A DNA stretch of 64,000 nucleotides from an uncultured Bacteroides sp. (lineage in GTDB: Bacteria; Bacteroidota; Bacteroidia; Bacteroidales; Bacteroidaceae). The notes under the pieces were generated by a model. The model was not told where the DNA came from. It worked only from the letters and a program-made list of their open reading frames with translations, and made no database searches. A program made the translations under genes and the position numbers. The stretch lies in NCBI GenBank assembly GCA_900555635.1, contig USLU01000018.1, positions 19,171 to 83,170 on the forward strand, in the 5' to 3' direction. This document shows positions 1-9,071 of this stretch, piece after piece (the stretch's first letter is position 1; the number at the start of each line of letters is the position of its first letter).

Positions 1-611
1 TCACTGTGGTACATGTTATATCCTCTTCCCGTTTTGCGGCAAAAGCCGAGGAGGCCGGTGTCGATGCTATAGTTGCCGAAGGCTTTGAAGCCGGCGGACA
101 TAATGGGAGGGAAGAAACTACAACTTTATGTTTGATACCAGCCGTACGTGCAGCGACAACGTTGCCGCTGATTGCTGCCGGAGGTATAGCTACCGGTGAG
201 GCAATGCTGGCTACTCGTGTGCTGGGGGCTGAAGGTGCACAAATAGGTACCCGTTTTGCTTTGACTTCGGAAAGTTCTGCCAGCGAAGTATTCAAAGATT
301 ATTGCTTGCATCTGGAAGAAGGAGATACCAAATTATTGCTCAAGAAATTAGCTCCGGTTAGGTTAGTACGCAATAATTTTCGTGATGCTGTAGAAGCCGC
401 TGAATCTGTAGGGGCAACCGATGAAGAATTGCGTATTCTTTTAGGTCGTGGACGTGCCAAACGGGGTATCTTTGAAGGTGATCTTGAAGAGGGGGAGTTA
501 GAAATAGGACAAGTTTCTTCGTTACTATATGGAAAAGGGATACAGTCAGTAGCAGCAGTGATGCAAGAGCTGATAGAAGAATATACGCGGGCATTGAAGG
601 CACTTGGATAG
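1..611 (+). CDS. Nitronate monooxygenase / FabK-like flavoprotein, C-terminal part
   Basis: Open at the window's left edge, so only the last ~202 residues are seen. The visible part starts in the second half of an FMN-binding TIM barrel: EGFEAGGHNG is the glycine/His motif of the nitronate monooxygenase (2-nitropropane dioxygenase) and FabK enoyl-ACP reductase family, and the later LIAAGGIATGEAML and GAEGAQIGTRF stretches form the FMN phosphate-binding site. Family members oxidise alkyl nitronates or reduce enoyl-ACP with FMN; the sequence here cannot decide between the two. The gene ends just before a bidirectional hairpin terminator and is convergent with gadC. Family confident, substrate open. 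Confidence 0.85.
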   Translation, partial: TVVHVISSSRFAAKAEEAGVDAIVAEGFEAGGHNGREETTTLCLIPAVRAATTLPLIAAGGIATGEAMLATRVLGAEGAQIGTRFALTSESSASEVFKDYCLHLEEGDTKLLLKKLAPVRLVRNNFRDAVEAAESVGATDEELRILLGRGRAKRGIFEGDLEEGELEIGQVSSLLYGKGIQSVAAVMQELIEEYTRALKALG

Positions 612-641
612 TTAGTAAACCATTTCAATAATATACTTTAT

Positions 642-687
642 AAAAAAAAGGAATATTCCCGTTGTCAACGGAGATATTCCTTTTTTT
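642..687. terminator. Bidirectional intrinsic terminator
   Basis: A hairpin (GGAATATTCCCG, loop, CGGAGATATTCC) is flanked by an A-run on the left and a T-run on the right, so it gives a stem plus U-tract on both strands. It lies between two convergent genes, the nitronate monooxygenase-like gene and gadC, and probably ends both transcripts. Confidence 0.85.
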
Positions 688-708
688 ATAATTTAGAACT
701 TATGTTTT

Positions 709-2292
709 TTACTCTTTTTGTGGAGTATCTGTTCCTTTAGCAGCACTTCCATTAGGTGAGGATGCATTGCTGCTCGTACCAGCTGATGTAGATGTACTAA
801 CTGTTGCAGCCGACGTCTTACCAGCTACTTGTGCAGCAGGTTGTTCTTCCCAATGGAAAGGTTCAAAGCTGCTGTTCGGGTCAACCCAAGACGGCTTCTT
901 GGATGCGTAGATTATGAACGGAGCAATCACAACGACAAGGGCACCGATAATCAATACGGAGAACCATACGGTGTTGCTACCTGTAGAAATCTGGCTGGGC
1001 GGGATGAAGCTTAGCACGAATGCTAACAAAGAGCCCAAGAATCCAAGGCCACCAACGATCCACATCAAACCATTACCATTCTTACCGATACGGAACGGAC
1101 GATTCAGTTTCTTCATCTTGTAGCGCAATGCGATAGCTCCGGAGAACATCAGCATATACATGATAAGGTAAAGAATAACGGTCAGCTGTGACAGAATCTG
1201 ATAGAAACTCTGTACGGAAGGCATAACAACGAACAAAAGGCTCAATACGGTTACTGCGATACCTTGTACATAAAGAATATTCTTCTGTACACCCAGACTG
1301 TTGGTCTTCTGGAAGAACGGAGGCATGTAACCTGCTTTACCTACGGCAAAGATACCTTTGGAAGGACCGGCAACCCATGTCAATACACCTGCCAATACAC
1401 CGAATGCCAATGCAATGGCGATAATGGGTGACAACCAGGAAGCATGGATATACTTGAAGTAGTTATCGAAACCAACCAGCAAGCTTTGTGTCAAACTGAT
1501 GTCATTGGCGGGGATAATTACACCCAAAGCAAACGTACCGAGTACGAAGATAATTACTGTAATACCGGCGCCGATAAACACAGCTTTCGGATAGTTTTTA
1601 GACGGATTATCCATATCTTTTACATGGATACCGCCCATTTCCATACCGGCATAAAAAAGGAAGATACTGGCAGCGAGTACTACATTGTCAAAGTTCGTCA
1701 GGTCCGGGAAGAAACTGCTGTCGAAGTTCATGTTGGAATGTCCGCCGGAAGCCAGGTAAACGATACCGAGGATAATCAGCAATGCAGCAGGGATGATTGT
1801 ACCAACCATACCGCCAACCTTAGCGACTTTACCTACCCAGCCCATACCCTTCATGGAGATGAACGTTGCCAACCAGTAGATGATGAGCACCACGGCCAGT
1901 GTGTAATACTTGTTGTTCGCAAGAGACATGTCGTGTACATCGTTCATTCCAATGAAGGCGATGGAAACGGCGCCGAACGTTAATACTGTAGGATACCAGA
2001 TTGTACTTTCAATCCATTGTACCCAGATGGCGAGGAAACCCAGTTTCTTTCCGTAGGCTTCGCCTACCCAGCGGAATACACCGCCTTGCTTGTCCTGGAA
2101 CATGGCAGCCAATTCCGCAGCGACAAGAGATGTCGGAATAAGGAAAACGATGGCTGCAAATAAGTAGTAAAAGGCCGAACTCATACCGTACACGGCCTCG
2201 GCTGGTAGTCCACGCAGAGATACTACAGCCGTCACATTCATGATTGCCAGGGTAAATACTCCCAGCTTCACTGTTTGTTTAATATTTGCCAT
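709..2292 (-). CDS. gadC: Glutamate/GABA antiporter GadC
   Basis: A 527-residue polytopic APC-family amino-acid antiporter with about 12 hydrophobic segments. The N-terminus carries the GadC-like stretch NVTAVVSLRGLPAEAVYG, followed by SLVAAELAAMF and KQGGVFRWVGEAYG, which are characteristic of glutamate:GABA antiporters. It exchanges external glutamate for the GABA made by GadB, exporting one proton equivalent per cycle at the inner membrane. The last ~45 residues are a Ser/Thr/Ala-rich low-complexity tail; E. coli GadC has a C-terminal plug here that closes at neutral pH, but whether this tail does so is unknown. It is the last gene of the gadB-glsA-channel-gadC unit, about 100 nt after the channel gene. 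Confidence 0.93.
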   Translation of the reverse strand: MANIKQTVKLGVFTLAIMNVTAVVSLRGLPAEAVYGMSSAFYYLFAAIVFLIPTSLVAAELAAMFQDKQGGVFRWVGEAYGKKLGFLAIWVQWIESTIWYPTVLTFGAVSIAFIGMNDVHDMSLANNKYYTLAVVLIIYWLATFISMKGMGWVGKVAKVGGMVGTIIPAALLIILGIVYLASGGHSNMNFDSSFFPDLTNFDNVVLAASIFLFYAGMEMGGIHVKDMDNPSKNYPKAVFIGAGITVIIFVLGTFALGVIIPANDISLTQSLLVGFDNYFKYIHASWLSPIIAIALAFGVLAGVLTWVAGPSKGIFAVGKAGYMPPFFQKTNSLGVQKNILYVQGIAVTVLSLLFVVMPSVQSFYQILSQLTVILYLIMYMLMFSGAIALRYKMKKLNRPFRIGKNGNGLMWIVGGLGFLGSLLAFVLSFIPPSQISTGSNTVWFSVLIIGALVVVIAPFIIYASKKPSWVDPNSSFEPFHWEEQPAAQVAGKTSAATVSTSTSAGTSSNASSPNGSAAKGTDTPQKE

Positions 2293-2393
2293 AAGTTAAG
2301 GTTTTAGGTGAAAAATTATTCAAAATCAGCATTTATAACAACATCTAAGTTTAGTTGTTTCAGACGAGCTAATGAAAATTAAGGTTTTAACAA

Positions 2394-3167
2394 TTAAGAT
2401 GCACCGGTATTAGGCGTAGAGGCAGCTGTTTGCTCTTGCGTTTGTCCTTGTTTATGGTTTATCTTGTTGTAGAAATCTTCTTTCTCTTTGTTACGCCGTT
2501 GTACCAGACTTGTTACATACACTGTAAAAATAGGGAACATCATCATGCCAAGTGCTGCTAACAACACAGATAGTACCCGTCCTGTAGGGGTGACCGCTAT
2601 GATATTAGAGCCTACCGTCGTTACATCCATAAATGCCCACCACAAAGCATCACCATAGCTTTTTACCAAAGGATTAGTGCCATGTTCCATGACGTAGAAG
2701 GCCAGACTGGAAAAATAAACAGTAGCCAACAACATGGTCAGATAAGACACGAACAATCCGGACGCACGATTGTACGTCAACCATCCCACTACGATAGCCA
2801 TAGCATATCCCCCCCGTACCAAAGGGATGAAACGTAGCATATAGGTTATTTCGGGTGAGAAAGTCCAGCCCATATAAGCAATGATGTTTTGATAGGGTAT
2901 AGCTACCAGCAAGAATATGAAGTGTGTGGACACATAACGTACTTTGTTATCAGCCAGAAACCATTCCAGCACAAAATCCGCCATAAACAAGGCGCAAATC
3001 CACAACTGTACCTTCATGTAAACCGATTGTTCGTAGAAAGGAATTCCTTTGAACGTATCAACGGAAATACTGATAACTAAGAATAGAGAAAGCAGCAAAA
3101 TGATGACATGTAGTATGCCATAAATACCTTTCTCTCGCAAAGAGAATTCTGTTATAGCCATTTTCAT
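2394..3167 (-). CDS. Ion channel of the voltage-gated K+ channel superfamily, altered filter
   Basis: 257 residues with five or six hydrophobic segments and a pore-loop region near residues 180-195 (DALWWAFMDVTTVGSN), followed by a final membrane helix and a charged cytoplasmic tail. The architecture is that of a 6TM Kv-like potassium channel, but the canonical TVGYG filter reads TVGSN, so K+ selectivity cannot be assumed. The gene sits between glutaminase and gadC on the same strand, as in gad loci of other Bacteroides. A role in charge or pH balance during glutamate-dependent acid resistance is an inference from context. The leader contains a perfect 28-bp inverted repeat. Confidence 0.8.
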   Translation of the reverse strand: MKMAITEFSLREKGIYGILHVIILLLSLFLVISISVDTFKGIPFYEQSVYMKVQLWICALFMADFVLEWFLADNKVRYVSTHFIFLLVAIPYQNIIAYMGWTFSPEITYMLRFIPLVRGGYAMAIVVGWLTYNRASGLFVSYLTMLLATVYFSSLAFYVMEHGTNPLVKSYGDALWWAFMDVTTVGSNIIAVTPTGRVLSVLLAALGMMMFPIFTVYVTSLVQRRNKEKEDFYNKINHKQGQTQEQTAASTPNTGAS

Positions 3168-3186
3168 AATGATGTCCTATTATAAA

Positions 3187-3264
3187 GTTATGAGTTATAA
3201 GTTATAAGTTATTTGCTGATTACGGTGCATACCGACAAATAACTTATAACTTATAACTCATAAC
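3187..3264. repeat. Perfect 28-bp inverted repeat between glsA and the channel gene
   Basis: The arms at 3187-3214 and 3237-3264 are exact reverse complements, built from tandem GTTATAA/TTATAAC units, with a 22-nt loop. It lies 12 nt after the glsA stop. As RNA it forms a long AU-rich hairpin without a U-tract, so it may be a processing or stability element inside the gad operon, or an intergenic palindromic repeat. Confidence 0.85.
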
Positions 3265-3275
3265 TAGTAAAGAGC

Positions 3276-4241
3276 TTATTCTGTAATCGTCACGTTGTCA
3301 CCGTTGAACACACCTAAGTTAAGCTTGTTCATGATGAACTTGATTGCTGCTTGGGCTTTAACGGAGTTTCCTGCTACATCCAAAGGAGGGGCGAAGGCAG
3401 AAACACCCATTACTCCGGGCAATACGGCCATAACGCCACCACCAACACCACTCTTGGCAGGAATGCCGGCAGTATACATCCAGTCGCCTGAATGTTCGTA
3501 GAAACCTACGGTAGAGATCATGGATGTAATTTTAGGAGCCAGGCTAGCTTCGAAAACGGACTTTTTAGTGACAGGATTTACACCGTTGTTGGCAACGGTC
3601 CCGGCAGCTACAGCCAGTTGCTGGGCAGTGATACCCAATGAGCATTGGCGGGTGTACAGGTCGAGTGCCAAATCCGGATTATCATAGATACGGTTGTAAT
3701 TCTTCAGCAGCCAAGCAATAGAGCGATTATTGAAGTTAGTGGCTGTTTCCGATTTGTACAGTTCGTCGATAAGTTGTGGAGCAGATCCGCAAAGATCGGT
3801 TATGTTTTGTACAATAGCTTCCCATTTCTTATCTGAGTCACCTACCGGTTGTACCATGGAACAGGCAGAAATGGCACCTGCATTTACCAATGGAGTAGAG
3901 GGATGGTCGTTTTCCAGCAAAATGGCAATGATGGAGTTGAACGGCAGACCCGTAGCATCGGCGCCAATCATATCCAATACTTTCTGTGCACCATATTGGC
4001 GCAAGATGAGGATAGCGGTGTGTACCTTTGATACGGACTCTATACCGAAACGGTAGTCTGTATCGCCGATATTAATTGTCTGACCATTCATCAGGCAGAT
4101 GCTGAGGCCGAATAATTTGGAGTCTATATTGGCAAGGTAGGGTATGTAGTCGGCGTTTTTACCTCCGGTTTGCCCTTTCACTTCATTATAAGCTGCTTGG
4201 GCAACTTCTTTAATTTGCGAAATAGATATTTTCTTTTCCAT
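3276..4241 (-). CDS. glsA: Glutaminase A
   Basis: Serine-dependent glutaminase with a beta-lactamase-like fold; hydrolyses glutamine to glutamate and ammonia. The catalytic S-x-x-K motif is SVSK (S69, K72), and NAGAISACSMV, GVNPVTKKSVF and AGIPAKSGVGGGVMAVLPG are conserved glutaminase stretches. Start chosen at the ATG giving MEKKISISQ (321 residues, normal length); a frame extension to 4298 runs into the imperfect repeat after gadB and is unlikely. It lies directly after gadB and feeds it glutamate, while the ammonia released consumes a proton, so it probably adds to acid resistance. Confidence 0.93.
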   Translation of the reverse strand: MEKKISISQIKEVAQAAYNEVKGQTGGKNADYIPYLANIDSKLFGLSICLMNGQTINIGDTDYRFGIESVSKVHTAILILRQYGAQKVLDMIGADATGLPFNSIIAILLENDHPSTPLVNAGAISACSMVQPVGDSDKKWEAIVQNITDLCGSAPQLIDELYKSETATNFNNRSIAWLLKNYNRIYDNPDLALDLYTRQCSLGITAQQLAVAAGTVANNGVNPVTKKSVFEASLAPKITSMISTVGFYEHSGDWMYTAGIPAKSGVGGGVMAVLPGVMGVSAFAPPLDVAGNSVKAQAAIKFIMNKLNLGVFNGDNVTITE

Positions 4242-4275
4242 AAATTCATGTTTTAGAAGATACTGATTAAATAAG

Positions 4276-4333
4276 GTGATAATAGGATAGGATGGCAATG
4301 TCCTATCACCATCCTATCATTCTATTATCCCAT
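4276..4333. repeat. Imperfect inverted repeat between gadB and glsA
   Basis: GATAATAGGATAGGATGG and a downstream near-complement (CCATCCTATCATTCTATTAT) face each other just after the gadB stop codon. It is a hairpin candidate in the operon transcript without a clear U-tract, so partial termination or RNA processing are both possible. Confidence 0.5.
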
Positions 4334-5769
4334 TATTTTTTCTTACGGCGACCTCCGTGATTAAATATTTTAGCTTCTACTGGCAAATTCTTGTCTTGGG
4401 CAATGCGGGTAGGGGTTGGATAATCCAATTTTTCCAGTGCTGCAATAGCATTCTTGATATCACCCAGCAACATGTCTGCCATATCACGGCTGAATCCTTG
4501 ACGTACAACTACACGCATTACTACGTAGTCTTCCAGTTTTGAAGGCAATGTATAAGCTGGTACCATCCAACCATTTTGAGACAACTTATCCTGCAAATCG
4601 TACAATGTCCATTTGGCAGTTTTTGCATATTCGGGTTTCAAGTACCAGATGAACAACGGGTTCACCACTTCTTTAGAGTAGTTTACGAACGGAGCCATCT
4701 TGCCGATTTCATCATGGATGTATTTGGCAATAGTCAGTGAGTTGTACTGTACTTCTTTGTAACCTTGGAATCCTAAGCGGATGAATTGATAATATTGTCC
4801 CAAAATCTGTGCGGCAGGACGGGAGAAGTTCAAGCCGACCTGAGTGATGTTAGCACCGAGATAGTTTACACTGAATGCCATTTCTTCGGGCAGGTATTCT
4901 TTACCTTTCCAAACAACCCAGCCCAGACCCGGATAAACCAAGCCGAACTTGTGACCGCTGACACTGATAGAGAGTACCCATTTCAGGCGGAAGTCCCATT
5001 TCGTATCAGGATAGAGGAATGGGAGGATAAAACCACCACTGGCAGCATCCACGTGGATAGGAATATCGTAACCAGTCTTGGCGTTGTAAGCGTCCAAAGC
5101 TTTATCCAAAGCTTCAACATCATCGTTCAGACCAGTCCATGTAACACCTTGGATGGGAACGATACAGATGGTGTTTTCATCACACATCTTCAATGCTTCT
5201 TCGGGGTCGAGCGTGGTCTTGTCAAGAGTCAAAGGCACTTCACGCATTTCGATTTGCCACAATTGGGCGAATTTCTCCCATACCACCTGGAAACCGGTTG
5301 AGATAACGAAGTTCGGTTTGTCGAACGGTTTGCCTTGAGCCTGGCGTTTTTTGCGCCAACGTAACCAAGCAGCTACACCACCCAGCATACATGCTTCTGA
5401 AGAACCGATGGCAAGTGCACCTGTTTTCCAAGTGTCCTTTTCCGGAGAGTTCCAAAGGTTAGCAACGATATTGATACATTTACCGTTCATAACAGCGATA
5501 CGCGGATATTCTGTTTCATCAATATAGTTGATGTTGATAGCTTCGTTCATCAGCTTGGTTGCATATTCGTCCATATAAGTAGTAACGAATGTAGCTAGAT
5601 TTAAGCGAGGCTGTGTTTGAGCGAAGGTCTCATCTTTCACCATTTGGTAAGCAATTTCCGGTGTAGTGGGTCCATCAGGAATTTTTTCTACAGGTGAGGG
5701 TTGTAACATACGGTTTGAACCGAATACTTCAGTTTTGGCATCTCCTTTTCTGAAATTCAAATCTTCCAT
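4333..5769 (-). CDS. gadB: Glutamate decarboxylase
   Basis: PLP-dependent group II decarboxylase, 478 residues, converting glutamate to GABA and CO2 and consuming a cytoplasmic proton. HVDAASGGF contains the conserved cofactor Asp, and SVSGHKFG gives the Schiff-base lysine K274. The N-terminus (IPDGPTTPEIAYQMVKDE, then LNLATFVTTYMDE) matches bacterial GadA/B. The C-terminus is a short basic tail (HGGRRKKK) in place of the enterobacterial ending whose penultimate His shuts the site at neutral pH, so the pH control may differ. It heads the gad unit: gadB, glsA, channel, gadC. Confidence 0.96.
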   Translation of the reverse strand: MEDLNFRKGDAKTEVFGSNRMLQPSPVEKIPDGPTTPEIAYQMVKDETFAQTQPRLNLATFVTTYMDEYATKLMNEAININYIDETEYPRIAVMNGKCINIVANLWNSPEKDTWKTGALAIGSSEACMLGGVAAWLRWRKKRQAQGKPFDKPNFVISTGFQVVWEKFAQLWQIEMREVPLTLDKTTLDPEEALKMCDENTICIVPIQGVTWTGLNDDVEALDKALDAYNAKTGYDIPIHVDAASGGFILPFLYPDTKWDFRLKWVLSISVSGHKFGLVYPGLGWVVWKGKEYLPEEMAFSVNYLGANITQVGLNFSRPAAQILGQYYQFIRLGFQGYKEVQYNSLTIAKYIHDEIGKMAPFVNYSKEVVNPLFIWYLKPEYAKTAKWTLYDLQDKLSQNGWMVPAYTLPSKLEDYVVMRVVVRQGFSRDMADMLLGDIKNAIAALEKLDYPTPTRIAQDKNLPVEAKIFNHGGRRKKK

Positions 5770-5799
5770 ATAACTATAAGTTTTTAAAGGTTTAGGTGG

Positions 5800-5814
5800 C
5801 GGGGAGTTTCCCCG
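5800..5814. other. Small GC hairpin in the gadB leader
   Basis: CGGGGA and TCCCCG pair around a GTT loop, 31-45 nt upstream of the gadB start codon. The rest of 5770-5924 holds no gene and no clear TAnnTTTG box. The hairpin could influence translation or be an operator; only the dyad is visible. Confidence 0.4.
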
Positions 5815-5924
5815 TCAAGTTTCCCACAACAACGGCGTATATAGAAGAAAGTTCGGGGATTTACATTATTTGGCGTTTGTTAAAGGGGGCGGGAAAAGTT
5901 CAAAACGCGTAAGAAATGAATTAT

Positions 5925-6019
5925 TTCACCACAGATTACACAGATTTTCACAGATGTATTTTGCTTATAATCAAAGGTGTAAATGTTAATCTGTGAGAAT
6001 CTGTGTAATCTGTGGTGAA
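5925..6019. repeat. Dispersed palindromic element, copy 1
   Basis: Arms at 5925-5955 and 5989-6019 are reverse complements at 30 of 31 positions (outer part TTCACCACAGATTACACAG), with a loop of about 33 nt containing ATAATCA. A second, related copy lies at 49855-49946. It occupies the gap after the alanine dehydrogenase stop and upstream of gadB. The structure resembles a REP or MITE-like intergenic repeat; it could also end or stabilise the ald transcript. Confidence 0.85.
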
Positions 6020-6070
6020 TCAAAACCGCTCAGAAACGAATTAATTCATCTAACGGGTATATACTAATTA

Positions 6071-7177
6071 TTACAGTGTTATCGGTTCATATTTCAACCC
6101 AAATACGTCTGCTACAGCTTTGTAGGTCACTTTGCCTTCTACTACATTCAATCCCAATGCCAGTGCCGGATCAGCCTTGCAAGCTTGTCTCCAACCTTTG
6201 CTTGCCAAAGCCACGGTGTAGGGCAGAGTAGCATTTGTCAGTGCCATGGTAGAAGTGAAAGGTACGGCTCCGGGGATATTGGCAACGGCATAATGTACAA
6301 TACCATCTACTATATAAGTAGGTTCACTGTGTGTAGTGGGGTGGGATGTTTCAAAACAACCGCCTTGGTCGATGGCTACATCCACGAGTACAGTGCCGGG
6401 CTTCATCATCTTTAACATCTCTTTGGTGATAAGATGAGGTGCTTTATCACCAGGTATCAGTACAGAACCTATTACAAGGTCTATATTAGGCAACTCCATC
6501 TTGATGTTGTGGGTCGAAGAATAGAGTGTTTTTACATTTTTGGGTAGTACTTCGCTGAGATAACGCAAACGGGGTAGGTTGATATCGGTAATCAGAACTT
6601 CAGCCCCCATGCCGGCAGCTATTTGTGCAGCATTGGTCCCAACGATACCACCGCCGAGGATAAGTACACGAGCAGGGCGTACACCTGTTACGCCACCCAT
6701 CAGTTTGCCTTTTCCGCCTTGAGGTTTTTCAAGGAAACGGGCACCTACTTGGGTGGCCATACGTCCGGCTACTTCCATCATTGGGGTGAGTAGAGGCAAG
6801 TAATGATCTTTTTCTTCTACAGTTTCGTATGCAATGCAGACGGCACCGCTTTCTATCATGGCTTCAGTTAAAACTTTATCGGCTGCAAAGTGGAAGTAGG
6901 TAAATACCACTTGTCCTTTTTTAATCAGTTTGTACTCCGGTGCGATGGGTTCCTTTACCTTGACAATCATGTCGGAAGTGGCATAGACGTCTTCAATGGT
7001 CGGTAAAGTTTGTGCACCTACGGCGATGTAATCATCGTCAGAGAAACCGCTGTTTGCGCCTGCTGTTGCCTGCACATACACTGTATGACCTTTTTTCACC
7101 AACTCGGCTACTCCGGCAGGGGTCATTCCTACACGGTTCTCATTGTTCTTGATTTCTTTAGGTACTCCGATAATCAT
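6071..7177 (-). CDS. ald: Alanine dehydrogenase
   Basis: NAD-dependent L-alanine dehydrogenase (pyruvate + NH4+ to alanine), 368 residues, the usual length. The N-terminus MIIGVPKEIKNNENRVG is the family signature with the substrate-binding Arg, and VLILGGGIVGTNAAQIAAGM near residue 170-190 is the Rossmann dinucleotide loop. VDVAIDQGGC and VANIPGAVP are further conserved blocks. It lies on the gad strand about 300 nt upstream of gadB, separated by the palindromic element, so it is probably its own unit. It may consume ammonia released by glutaminase, but that link is inferred only from proximity. Confidence 0.94.
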   Translation of the reverse strand: MIIGVPKEIKNNENRVGMTPAGVAELVKKGHTVYVQATAGANSGFSDDDYIAVGAQTLPTIEDVYATSDMIVKVKEPIAPEYKLIKKGQVVFTYFHFAADKVLTEAMIESGAVCIAYETVEEKDHYLPLLTPMMEVAGRMATQVGARFLEKPQGGKGKLMGGVTGVRPARVLILGGGIVGTNAAQIAAGMGAEVLITDINLPRLRYLSEVLPKNVKTLYSSTHNIKMELPNIDLVIGSVLIPGDKAPHLITKEMLKMMKPGTVLVDVAIDQGGCFETSHPTTHSEPTYIVDGIVHYAVANIPGAVPFTSTMALTNATLPYTVALASKGWRQACKADPALALGLNVVEGKVTYKAVADVFGLKYEPITL

Positions 7178-7360
7178 AAACTTAAGAGTTTAGGGGTTAA
7201 ACGTGGTGCAAGATAGCGATTTATCGAACTCAATGTCATTGGGAAGTAGGTGTTTTATAACAGAAAATAGCTGAATAAAGCGAGTAGAATGTTAATTATA
7301 TAACATAATGTGTCTAAATGATAAAATTGATTTTCTGTAGGCTAAGAAAAGTATTCTTTC

Positions 7361-7368
7361 TATATTTG
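7361..7368 (+). promoter_or_regulatory. Bacteroides -7 box for the M23 peptidase gene
   Basis: TATATTTG matches the TAnnTTTG box of the Bacteroidetes primary sigma factor. A start about 6-8 nt downstream leaves a leader of some 10 nt to 7383 or about 28 nt to the alternative ATG at 7401. Confidence 0.7.
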
Positions 7369-7382
7369 CAAGCAGTAAAATA

Positions 7383-9071
7383 ATGTTGATTAAACAATAT
7401 ATGAAATACCCTATATTCTTCTCTTTTTTGTTTTTCCTTGGTAGTATACAGAGCAGTCAAGCGCAGGAGGTGTCCGGCAATGATAAGGTGTCTTTTATTC
7501 CTCCTTTTGATTTTCCTATCGCCTTTTCCGGTAATTTCGGTGAGATACGTGCTAATCACTTTCATGGCGGGCTGGACTTCAAGACCGGTGGTACTATCGG
7601 CAAAGAGGTACATGCTTTGGCAGACGGATACATTTCGCGTATCCGTGTCACCCATGGTTCGGGATATGTGCTCGATGTAGTTTATAATAATGGTTATTCA
7701 ACTATCAATCGTCATCTTAGCGGTTTTGTGGGTGAGATAGCCCGCAGAGTGGAGAATCTCCAGTATGAGAAGGAGAGTTGGGAAGTGGATATTACTCCTG
7801 AATCCGGCGAATATCCTGTAAAGAAAGGACAGGTAATTGCTTTGAGTGGTAATACAGGATACTCATTCGGTCCTCATTTACATTTGGATATGATTGAGAC
7901 AGAGACGGATGAATATGTAGATCCACTGCCTTTCTTTATGGATAAAGTGAAAGATACTACGGCTCCGCGTGCCGAAGGTATCATGCTATTTCCCCAACCG
8001 GGCAAAGGCGAAGTAGAGGGCAAACAGGTCCGTCAGTCTTTTCCGGCAAGACCTTTGAAACCCATTACTGCTTGGGGACTGATAGGAACCGGTATTCGCG
8101 CTTATGATTATATGGATGGAGTACATAATAAATATGGTGTAAAAAATGTCGTTCTGGAAGTGGATGGCAAAGAAGTATTCCGAAGTGTAGTAGATCGTTT
8201 CTCGTATGACGAAAACCGCTATATCAATTCGTGGACACATGGGCAATACATGAAATCTTTCATAGAGCCGGGCAACCGCTTACGTCTTCTGCATGCCTCT
8301 AATGGCAATCGTGGTTTAGTGGATATTAATGAAGAACGTCCCTATCAGTTTGTATATACCTTGAGTGATGCATTAGGCAATACATCGAAAGTTCGCTTTA
8401 CGATACAAGGGAAGAAAGCAAGTATCCGTCCGGTAGAACATCGTGAGAAGTATGTCTTTAAATGGGACAAGGTAAACTATCTTCAGGAACCGGGTTTGGA
8501 GCTTGTTGTTCCTAAAGGCATGCTTTACGATGATGCCTGGCTGAATTACGCCGTACGTGCCGATAGCGGTGATATTGCTTTTACTTACCAACTGAACGAC
8601 ACTCGTGTACCCATGCACGGAGTTTGTGATTTACGTATCGGATTACGTCGTCGCCCGGTAGAAGATATGTCTAAATACTATGTGGCCGGGGTCACTGCTC
8701 GTGGTGGAAAATATAGCATAGGCGGCAAGTATGAGGATGGTTTTATGAAAGTGGGTATTCGTGACTTGGGCACTTATACAGTAGCCGTAGATACCATTGC
8801 ACCTGTTATCACTCCGGTAGGGCAGGCTCAGTGGGGACGTAACGGGCGTATCGTTTTCAAAGCAAAAGATAAGGAGACGGGTATCAGTAGTTACCGGGGA
8901 ACTATTGACGGGAAATATGCTTTGTTTGGTAAACCGAACTCTATCAGTGGCAATTTGGTTTGTGAACTCGATCCAAGACATGTAGAGAAAGGTGGCAGCC
9001 ATGTTGTAGAAATGACTGTAACCGACGGCTGCGGCAACCGGACAACGGAACAATTTAATTTTGTGTGGTAA
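7383..9071 (+). CDS. M23 (LytM-type) metallopeptidase, exported
   Basis: 562 residues with an N-terminal signal peptide (hydrophobic core FFSFLFFLG, cleavage near SSQA-QE). The LytM zinc site is intact: HGGLD supplies H61 and D65, and GPHLHLD supplies the catalytic H166 and ligand H168. This predicts a periplasmic or surface peptidoglycan endopeptidase. The C-terminal ~350 residues look like beta-rich accessory domains of Bacteroidetes M23 proteins. An alternative start at 7401 gives a cleaner signal peptide (MKYPIFFSF). The next gene, a C69 peptidase, follows within 40 nt on the same strand, so the two may be co-transcribed. Confidence 0.88.
   Translation: MLIKQYMKYPIFFSFLFFLGSIQSSQAQEVSGNDKVSFIPPFDFPIAFSGNFGEIRANHFHGGLDFKTGGTIGKEVHALADGYISRIRVTHGSGYVLDVVYNNGYSTINRHLSGFVGEIARRVENLQYEKESWEVDITPESGEYPVKKGQVIALSGNTGYSFGPHLHLDMIETETDEYVDPLPFFMDKVKDTTAPRAEGIMLFPQPGKGEVEGKQVRQSFPARPLKPITAWGLIGTGIRAYDYMDGVHNKYGVKNVVLEVDGKEVFRSVVDRFSYDENRYINSWTHGQYMKSFIEPGNRLRLLHASNGNRGLVDINEERPYQFVYTLSDALGNTSKVRFTIQGKKASIRPVEHREKYVFKWDKVNYLQEPGLELVVPKGMLYDDAWLNYAVRADSGDIAFTYQLNDTRVPMHGVCDLRIGLRRRPVEDMSKYYVAGVTARGGKYSIGGKYEDGFMKVGIRDLGTYTVAVDTIAPVITPVGQAQWGRNGRIVFKAKDKETGISSYRGTIDGKYALFGKPNSISGNLVCELDPRHVEKGGSHVVEMTVTDGCGNRTTEQFNFVW

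Noticed and set aside
1444..1983. 179-codon plus-strand ORF
   Set aside because: Entirely antisense to gadC, with a composition typical of a complement frame and no domain.
4242..4298. N-terminal extension of glutaminase
   Set aside because: The extra 19 codons overlap the imperfect repeat after gadB and add a sequence unlike the family.
4786..5301. 171-codon plus-strand ORF
   Set aside because: Antisense to gadB, which is unmistakable in the other strand.
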